Assembly: GCF_030812415.1 (NCBI RefSeq)
Contig: NZ_JAUSST010000007.1
Coordinates: 186,001 to 250,000 of the forward strand
Origin: Paenibacillus harenae
Lineage (GTDB): Bacteria; Bacillota; Bacilli; Paenibacillales; Paenibacillaceae
Direction: 5' to 3'
DNA length: 64,000 nucleotides
The position numbers were made by a program, and so were the translations under genes. The notes under the pieces were generated by a model. That model had not been told where the DNA came from. It did not search any database and saw only the letters and a list, made by a program, of their open reading frames with translations. Positions 58,267 to 64,000 of this stretch are shown here, piece after piece. Position 1 is the stretch's first letter. The number at the start of each line of letters is the position of its first letter.

Positions 58267-58440
58267 CCTTACCACGCCTTCCTTCATATATTAGTTATTT
58301 CTATATTTCTAACAATATCGAAATAAAGATGCAACGTCAACCGTTTCGCCCCATCTAAGCGGCGTAATTGTTTATTTCTCTATCCAGCTCCTTCAAGCGA
58401 AGGTAATGGTGGTGCTCCTTCATTTCAATCCAGTGCGACG

Positions 58441-58628
58441 AGCTATGTTGGAAATCTGCAGTAACTTCGTTCGATATGAGCATAGTTGGAGGGCTATGTT
58501 GGATCTCTGCATTAACTTCGCGTGAAGCAGGGTGTTATAGAGAATGGTAAAAGTTAATGCGAATATCCGGTATAGCTCCCGAAACCTCCTCAACCTACGG
58601 AAAGTTACTGCGAAAAACCAACATAGCT
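58441..58628. repeat. Four-copy intergenic repeat array
   Basis: Two direct copies of GCTATGTTGGA-TCTGCA-TAACTTCG (58441-58469 and 58492-58520) are followed by two inverted copies (58549-58577 and 58599-58628). The whole could fold into nested hairpins. It occupies the gap between the SDR and DinB genes. Confidence 0.75.
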
Positions 58629-58696
58629 TTATTCGCGCAAAGCAATCGGGAAATCCGAGTCAGCATTCACTAAAACTTCAATCGACCTAATTAAAA

Positions 58697-59218
58697 CTAA
58701 TGCTGACTTAACGTATACAAGTAGAAGCCAAAGTCTGTCGGCGTTCCAGGATGTCCGATCTGCCTGAGCATGGCCGTCACATTTCCTCGGTGGTACGTTC
58801 CATGATTGACAAGATGCTGGATGAAATCGACGTAACGGGCTTGAAACGCACCCGACGGACACATTGCTTCAAGCTCTTCGTGCTCCGCGATAAACTTACG
58901 CAACCGTACGCTTAGCTCGCTCATCATCAGATCCAGCTCTTCGATTGGCTTGCCCTTGGTTTGGGCCGCAAGGCGATTCGTTCTCTCCATTAATTCGCTC
59001 ACGTATTCCGCTGTCATGTCCGTAACTCCGCCTTGTTCGAAAAACGTCAACCAATTGCAATCGATGACATGGATGTGAACCATCGCCTCGTAGATCGTTG
59101 GAAACACGCTTTGGATTTCTTTGCGATACACCTCTTCGGTAAGCTCCTGCAAATAAGCGTTCACCTTCTTGTTCGCCCATACATGGTAATCGTATTGCCG
59201 CAATGCGTTTGTCTTCAA
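58697..59218 (-). CDS. DinB-family protein
   Basis: 173 residues, four-helix bundle: MKTNALRQYDYHVWANKKVN, FPTIYEAMVHIHVIDCNWLT (first metal His), HLVNHGTYHRGNVTAMLRQI (the two other His ligands). DinB/YfiT proteins are metal-binding and often act as thiol transferases or stress-induced factors. No ribosome site of note; the gene stands alone. Confidence 0.9.
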   Translation of the reverse strand: MKTNALRQYDYHVWANKKVNAYLQELTEEVYRKEIQSVFPTIYEAMVHIHVIDCNWLTFFEQGGVTDMTAEYVSELMERTNRLAAQTKGKPIEELDLMMSELSVRLRKFIAEHEELEAMCPSGAFQARYVDFIQHLVNHGTYHRGNVTAMLRQIGHPGTPTDFGFYLYTLSQH

Positions 59219-59412
59219 TTGTTATTCCCCTCTCGGCGGGGAATCGCGCAGTTTATGGGCAGTTATGCGCTAAGCCCCTCATGAGTTTGCCCTTGTAATC
59301 GATTTGTTTTCATATCAAACGCCTCCCGATTATCGACTTCGTTAATAGTTTAGCGCTCCGCGGAACGGCTTGCCTAGTCTATTGCGCAAAAAATAACGGG
59401 AATATATCCCGT

Positions 59413-59441
59413 AAAAAAAAGCATGACGGGTAGCGTCATGC
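59413..59441 (-). terminator. Terminator of the pectin operon
   Basis: GCATGACG (59421-59428) with CGTCATGC (59434-59441), followed by a T8 run in minus sense; about 125 bases past the GH105 stop. Confidence 0.8.
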
Positions 59442-59566
59442 TTCTTAGCTGGAATTTCTCCCGTTAATTGCTCGCATTTACCCGCATATCAGGTATCGAG
59501 GCTATTTTAACGGGAGGTTTTCCAGTTAACTCAGTTGCTCTCGGCAGCTTGCATCCAAATCATCCG

Positions 59567-60697
59567 CTAGGCGTTAAGCAATTGCTCCACCTCAAGCGAC
59601 GCCAGCAGCAGCGGGCCTATGCCCATATAATGATCGGAGACGACCGCTTCGGAAATATAATAGTCGAACGAGCCGTTGCGGTCCTTGCTAAGCCCCGCTC
59701 CGCAGCATATTTGATGGAGATGCACGCCTTGCTCGTCCTCCGTTACCAACCTGCCGATAATGCCTTCATAGCCCTTCAGCATTGCAGGGCGGAAACCCGA
59801 GCTCAGATAGCCGAGACGCAGGCCCTTCGCCATCGCATAGACGAACATGATCGAGCCGGTCGCCTCCAAATAATTACCCTTCCGCTCGCCTTGATCCAGC
59901 ACCTGATACCATAAGCCGCTCGACGGCTCCTGCACGCGCACGAGCGCATGGCACATGCGCTCGAAGATGCCGATGATCGTACCGCGCTTCCGATGCGTGA
60001 CCGGGAAGTGCTCCAGGCAATCGACCAGAGCCATTGCATACCAGCCCATCGCCCGGCTCCAGAAGTTCGGGGACAATCCGGTAAGCGAGTCCGCCCAATC
60101 CTGTTCTCCCGATTCATCCCAGCCGTGATATAGCAAGCCGGTGCGCTTGTCGCGCGTTCTGCGCTCGATAAGCAGCAGTTGATGCGCAGTCTCATCCAGC
60201 AGCTCGGGCCGCTCGAATACTTTGCCGTATTCCGCGAGGAAAGGCGATGCCATGTACAGACCGTCCAGCCACATTTGGAACGGATATACTTTCTTATGCC
60301 AGAAGCCGCCCTCGGAGGTGCGGGGCTGGCTCATAAGCTGAGCGGCCAGCGTGTGCGCCGCCTTGGCATAACGCTTATCGCTGGTGCGCGCATACTGCAT
60401 GAACAAATTTTTGCCCTGATTGATTTGGTCGAGATTGTATTCCTCCAGCGTATAGGTGCCGATGGCACCATCCTCGGCCACGAAATGATTCATGTGGCGA
60501 TGCATAAAGGAATAATAACGCTCCTCGTTCAATTGCTTGCCCGCGCGCGCCATTGCCATCAGCAGCATGCCCGGCACATAAGCCCAGCGCTCCAGCGGAT
60601 AGTCGTGAAAGCCGTCCTCCCGGCATTGGCCCATGATCGTATCGGCTATCCTGCGAGACCAGCCCTCTAGTTGAAGCTGCTTCTGTTCTGTCGTCAT
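59567..60697 (-). CDS. GH105 unsaturated rhamnogalacturonyl/galacturonyl hydrolase (YteR/YesR-like)
   Basis: 376 residues from ATG 60697, chosen for GGAGGAG and a 4-base overlap with the upstream stop. (Alpha/alpha)6 barrel with the family blocks DYPLERWAYVPGMLLMAMAR, GGFWHKKVYPFQMWLDGLYM (catalytic Asp) and SPNFWSRAMGWYAMALVDCL, then GNYLEATGSIMFVYAMAKGL. It hydrates and cleaves the unsaturated sugar left by pectate or rhamnogalacturonan lyases, in the cytosol. Last gene of the operon. Confidence 0.95.
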   Translation of the reverse strand: MTTEQKQLQLEGWSRRIADTIMGQCREDGFHDYPLERWAYVPGMLLMAMARAGKQLNEERYYSFMHRHMNHFVAEDGAIGTYTLEEYNLDQINQGKNLFMQYARTSDKRYAKAAHTLAAQLMSQPRTSEGGFWHKKVYPFQMWLDGLYMASPFLAEYGKVFERPELLDETAHQLLLIERRTRDKRTGLLYHGWDESGEQDWADSLTGLSPNFWSRAMGWYAMALVDCLEHFPVTHRKRGTIIGIFERMCHALVRVQEPSSGLWYQVLDQGERKGNYLEATGSIMFVYAMAKGLRLGYLSSGFRPAMLKGYEGIIGRLVTEDEQGVHLHQICCGAGLSKDRNGSFDYYISEAVVSDHYMGIGPLLLASLEVEQLLNA

Positions 60698-61749
60698 CCT
60701 GCCTCTCCTCCCTTGACCGCGGTTGGCTCCGTCAACTGTCTTCTCAGCCATGCAAGAGCCGGACCCCCATTTATTTCATGTCCACCATGGAAAAAATCGC
60801 ATAACACCGCATCCGGCGTTCCCGCCGCCGCAAACAGGCTTTGCAACTCGCCGAATGCCTTCACTGCCGCCCCTCGCGGGAACACGCGGTCCGTATTCCC
60901 CGATTCCAGGAACAGTCCTCTAGGCGCGATCAGCCCGAGCAGCTCAGGCATCTCCGCTTCCAGCAGAATTCCCGGAATGTAATTGTCCAGGCAATGATTA
61001 CGAGCCAATATGCTTTCTTCGAACAAGCTGGCATAACCGCTGACGACCGCGCAGCGGATTCGGTGATCAAGCGCCGCCGTGAAGCCCGCGACAAGCCCGC
61101 CGCCGGAGATGCCCATGATCGCGATCCGGTTCGGGTCCACACCGGCCCTGCTTTCCAAATAATCGATGACGCGCGACGTTTCGCGGATGCGAAGGCCGGC
61201 AAGCGTCCGCCCGGTCATAAGCAGATGCGCAGCGAGCCGGAAGCAGGAGTTTTTGCCCGGCCCTTCCTCCTTATCCTCCGCGAGTCTCCGTTCGCCGAAG
61301 CCGATCAGCTCCGGAGCGGCTACGATGTACCCTTCCCGCACCAGCGAGACGGCAAAATCCTTATGGAGCCCGGGATCGCCTGCCCGCTCCGAGCCATCCG
61401 GCCCCATTCCGGCAATCTCCCGGTTCCCGTAGCCATGGCCGTGCAGAGCGATGACCGCAGGCGCCGGAGCCGCCGCCGGTTGGTTCGGCACCAGCACGTA
61501 CATCGTCATGCTCAGCCCTTCCAGCGTCGCAATCTCCAAATGCTCGCACACATAGCCATCGCATTCGCGCCGTTCAAGCAGCCTTGGCTTAAGCTCATCC
61601 ATATTCGCCGGGAATTCGCCGAGCAGCCGGCTGAAAGCCTCCGCCAGCTTGGTTCTTCTCTCCTCGCTGCCCGGCGTTTCCCCTGCCGTCCTGTTCCTGG
61701 CGGCTTGCTCCGTCAGGAAGTTCAAATAGCGTTCAATGCTCATCGTCAT
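60694..61749 (-). CDS. Alpha/beta-hydrolase esterase (dienelactone-hydrolase-like, pectin cluster)
   Basis: 351 residues. Blocks APAVIALHGHGYGNREIAGM, APELIGFGERRLAEDKEEGP, nucleophile elbow GISGGGLVAG (Ser), PRGLFLESGNTDRVFP (Asp) and FFHGGHEINGG (His) form a full triad. The group matches Abhydrolase_7-type acetyl esterases found with pectin and rhamnogalacturonan enzymes. No signal peptide, so it probably deacetylates imported oligomers. ATG at 61749 follows AAAGGAG. Start of GH105 overlaps its stop (ATGA). Confidence 0.87.
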   Translation of the reverse strand: MTMSIERYLNFLTEQAARNRTAGETPGSEERRTKLAEAFSRLLGEFPANMDELKPRLLERRECDGYVCEHLEIATLEGLSMTMYVLVPNQPAAAPAPAVIALHGHGYGNREIAGMGPDGSERAGDPGLHKDFAVSLVREGYIVAAPELIGFGERRLAEDKEEGPGKNSCFRLAAHLLMTGRTLAGLRIRETSRVIDYLESRAGVDPNRIAIMGISGGGLVAGFTAALDHRIRCAVVSGYASLFEESILARNHCLDNYIPGILLEAEMPELLGLIAPRGLFLESGNTDRVFPRGAAVKAFGELQSLFAAAGTPDAVLCDFFHGGHEINGGPALAWLRRQLTEPTAVKGGEAG

Positions 61750-61781
61750 CGCACTCTCCTTTCTCCCTCCCGCTCCGCGGG

Positions 61782-62678
61782 TTAGTACCCCTCGGGATGC
61801 CAGCCGTCGAAAATTTGAATAATCCGATAGCGAGCCGCCTCTTCCGCCGTCAGCTGGCGGGACCAGGATACGCGTTCATCGGCTGCAGCTCCCGCTCCCG
61901 TGCTGGCGAACTCCTCGTAGCGGCTCGTCGTCTCGCGATCCGGCTGTCCCCAGTTATGCCAACCCTCCGCCGTGATCGATTCGTCGATGGACGTGCGGAT
62001 GAATGCCACATGGGCGTATGGCCGCCAAGGCCTGCCCAAATAAACGTCCCGCACCCCTTCGCCGCCCGTAATGGCGCAATCGAGGAACACGTATCCGAAC
62101 GCTTCGTTTTGCGGCGTAGAAGCAGCCGTTATATACCCTCTCGAACGCTTGTTATGCAGCCGGCATCTGTCGAATACCGCCGTAGCCGCGCCGAATATAT
62201 AATCGACGTCGCCTTCGATGTAGCATTCGTTATAATATTGTTTGCCTTTGCCCGTATACAGGGTGTCCTGATCGCCCAGCAGCCTGACGCGGCGGAATAC
62301 CGCCTTCCCGGCATCGACGAAGGCGGCCACCGCTTGTCCCGTCCCCGATCCGGAGGCGTTGCGGATCGTTATATTCTCCGCGGTGAACGACTCGGCCAAC
62401 ACGTTCAGCGTGCCCGTGCGGAACGTTCCGAGCGGCTCGCCGTCCGCGCCCAGCGTATGGGCGTTATCCGACCAGGTCAGTATCGTTCCGTCCCGATCCT
62501 CGCCGAGCAGCAGGATCGGCGGCGCGGATGCCGGAATCGTCACCTTCTCCTCGTAGAGCCCCGGCTTGATACGAATCGTGACGGCTTCTTCCAACCCCTC
62601 CGGAATAGCGTCGATGGCCTCCTGTAACCGGCTGTATTGCGCCTTATCCTTTTCACGGGCGGATACGGTAATCAGCAT
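61782..62678 (-). CDS. Pectinesterase (CE8)
   Basis: 298 residues of right-handed beta-helix. Conserved set: Gln115 in GQAVAAF, GDQDTLY with Asp138 (acid/base), GDVDYIFG with Asp159 (nucleophile), Arg216 in YLGRPWRPYA. It removes methyl groups from galacturonate. There is no signal peptide, so it acts inside the cell on oligomers, as PemB-like enzymes do. 32 bases upstream of the esterase gene and 46 bases after the GH43 gene. Confidence 0.95.
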   Translation of the reverse strand: MLITVSAREKDKAQYSRLQEAIDAIPEGLEEAVTIRIKPGLYEEKVTIPASAPPILLLGEDRDGTILTWSDNAHTLGADGEPLGTFRTGTLNVLAESFTAENITIRNASGSGTGQAVAAFVDAGKAVFRRVRLLGDQDTLYTGKGKQYYNECYIEGDVDYIFGAATAVFDRCRLHNKRSRGYITAASTPQNEAFGYVFLDCAITGGEGVRDVYLGRPWRPYAHVAFIRTSIDESITAEGWHNWGQPDRETTSRYEEFASTGAGAAADERVSWSRQLTAEEAARYRIIQIFDGWHPEGY

Positions 62679-62724
62679 AGCTGCACTCCTTTCTCTTAGG
62701 CGAACCTATTTCGCTTACCGCTCC

Positions 62725-64000
62725 CTACTCCTGATCAAGCGGCTCATAGCTGAACCAATCGAATTCTGCATAATGGGTGCGGCCTGCGTCGGCGCAGGCT
62801 GCGTACATGCCCATGTATGCGCCGGTGAAGCCGCCAGCCATATCGGTGCTCAGTATCGTGCCGTCGGCTTCCTCGGCAAGCGCCTGCCATTGCTCCGATT
62901 CGACTCCGCGCCAGTAGAAGCCGTAACGCTGGCCGTGCGCCTCCGCCCGCAGCACGAGGTTTTCTCCGCTGTACGAGCTTGCGGCAAGCACGTTCTCTTC
63001 TCCGTGCTTCCGCTGCGTAAGCCGAATCTCCGTAACGCCGTCGAAACTTCCGTATTCTACACGGAACTGGAAGTCGGCGTTCTGCAAAAGTACGATACCT
63101 GCCGCGTCGCCTGCTTCCTGCGGCGCGAAGGATAGCGCCGTCTCGGCCCGGAAGCTCATATGCTGCTGTCTTCTTCCCACGAAAGAAGGATTGTCGACAG
63201 CGGCGATGGACGCCGGCTTCAAAGTCAGCCGCAGCGAGCCGGGACGATCGCTCAAGCTCCAGTAATCGCCGCGCGGCGTGCGGATAAAGTTCCAGATCGG
63301 CGCCAGCTCCGGCGAATCGAAATCATCGCGTGCCGGAAGCTGCGGCCATGCCGCCTCCGGCAAGTCCGGCGCTTCCCCTTCCTGCTCCACGATCCCTTTC
63401 CCCGGACTAACAACCGGCCATTCGCGCTCCCAACTAACGGGAACAAGGAACGTCTCGCGCCCCAAGTTGCGGTAGTAGCCGCCATACGGACGGGAAGCAA
63501 GACAGAGCATCCACCAGTCTCCCTTCTGCGTCTCGATCAGCTCGCCATGACCGACGTTGACGATCGGATAGCTTCGCCCCAGATGACGATGGGTCAGAAT
63601 CGGATTGCCTTTGTAGCCCTCATACGGACCGGCAGGCGATTCGCTGCGCGCGATCGTAATGGCATGGGTATGGCCGGTTCCTCCCTCGGCAATCAACAAG
63701 TAATACCAGCTGCCGATTTTGTACAGATGCGGCCCTTCTTGGGCGTGCGCGACCTTGAGGGCTCCCTGCCAAATGCTCGTTCTCGGACCGATCAGCCTCC
63801 CGCTGGCCACATCCAGCTCCTGAAGCCAGATGTCCATATGCTTCGGATACAGTTGGCCTTCCGGCGGAACCCGGTTGCCGGTGTAATACACTTTGCCGTC
63901 ATCGTCGAACAGCAGCGAAGGATCGATGCCCGGCGCATCCTCCAGCCATACCGGTTCGGACCAACTGCCGGCCGGATCGGTTGCCGTGACAAAGAAGTTA
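62725..64000 (-). CDS. GH43-family glycoside hydrolase, N-terminus beyond the window
   Basis: At least 424 residues, open to the right edge. The visible part has WLEDAPGIDPSLLFDDDG (Asp of the second catalytic position), AQEGPHLYKIGSWYYLLIAE (general acid Glu), GHGELIETQKGDWWMLCLAS, and a C-terminal beta-sandwich of about 200 residues (LPARDDFDSPELAPIWNFIR to AEFDWFSYEPLD) typical of the GH43_12-type arabinofuranosidase/xylosidase group. It probably trims arabinose or xylose side chains of pectic oligomers. First visible gene of the operon. Confidence 0.93.
   Translation of the reverse strand, partial: NFFVTATDPAGSWSEPVWLEDAPGIDPSLLFDDDGKVYYTGNRVPPEGQLYPKHMDIWLQELDVASGRLIGPRTSIWQGALKVAHAQEGPHLYKIGSWYYLLIAEGGTGHTHAITIARSESPAGPYEGYKGNPILTHRHLGRSYPIVNVGHGELIETQKGDWWMLCLASRPYGGYYRNLGRETFLVPVSWEREWPVVSPGKGIVEQEGEAPDLPEAAWPQLPARDDFDSPELAPIWNFIRTPRGDYWSLSDRPGSLRLTLKPASIAAVDNPSFVGRRQQHMSFRAETALSFAPQEAGDAAGIVLLQNADFQFRVEYGSFDGVTEIRLTQRKHGEENVLAASSYSGENLVLRAEAHGQRYGFYWRGVESEQWQALAEEADGTILSTDMAGGFTGAYMGMYAACADAGRTHYAEFDWFSYEPLDQE

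Noticed and set aside
58441..58628. Possible CRISPR mini-array
   Set aside because: Repeats occur in both orientations with irregular gaps and diverged copies.

Overview
The window looks like chromosome from a spore-forming, low-to-mid GC Firmicute of the Paenibacillaceae (Paenibacillus or Cohnella type). The signs are an SLH-domain fragment, a CotF-like spore coat gene, a YesM/YesN sensor-regulator pair beside an LplABC-type sugar transporter, a pectin-degradation operon, strong GGAGG ribosome sites, several TTG starts and many regulated efflux or detoxification pairs. This is inference from gene content; no rRNA gene is present to confirm it.

1-10.2 kb holds ordinary chromosomal genes: an AI-2E family permease, two coupled membrane proteins, gluQ with the gene of its presumed substrate tRNA-Asp just upstream, a Fur-boxed iron-siderophore lipoprotein, a coat gene broken by two frameshifts, a YCII protein with a hydrolase, a zinc peptidase-like protein, and a DeoR regulator overlapping a Cof-type phosphatase.

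10.2-27.4 kb is a nested mobile region. The outer layer (10244-27366) has matching IS66-type ends, an 8-bp direct repeat on both sides (GTATATAT), and IS66 tnpC-tnpB-tnpA at its right end. Inside it lies a remnant histidine kinase and a NarL-type response regulator. That regulator is cut in two by a 13.47-kb insertion (10986-24452) flanked by a 5-bp direct repeat (ATATT); joining the halves across one repeat restores a 215-codon frame. The insertion is bounded by two nearly identical 234-bp elements in direct orientation. Each has Tn3-type terminal inverted repeats and no transposase gene, so they resemble TIMEs (Tn3-derived miniature elements). The cargo is a sugar-uptake and sensing cluster (two permeases, a binding lipoprotein, sensor kinase, AraC-type regulator), a GH43 enzyme, a decayed GH31 enzyme, a beta-phosphoglucomutase-like phosphatase, and pieces of Tn3 and IS5-type transposases.

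27.4-36.3 kb is a zone of small AT-richer genes and gene debris: a YHYH protein, broken paiB and paiA, SDR with TetR, a broken TetR, two paralogous lipoproteins, GNAT, HIT, Nudix and very small ORFs. It is laced with a dispersed intergenic stem-loop repeat. 36.3-59.2 kb alternates regulator-plus-effector modules, many with visible operators: a seven-repeat RCC1 protein, a MerR protein with two DNA-binding domains, MerR with an aldo/keto reductase, MarR with a heterodimeric ABC exporter, TetR with an MMPL pump, folD behind a ZTP riboswitch, a broken WYL regulator with an epoxide hydrolase, DoxX/truncated ArsR/SRPBCC, TetR with a VOC protein, MerR with an NmrA protein, and an SDR and a DinB protein.

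59.5-64.0 kb is a GC-rich pectin operon on the minus strand (GH43, pectinesterase, esterase, GH105), running off the right edge. Across the window a striking number of transcriptional regulators are truncated or frameshifted while their targets stay intact.
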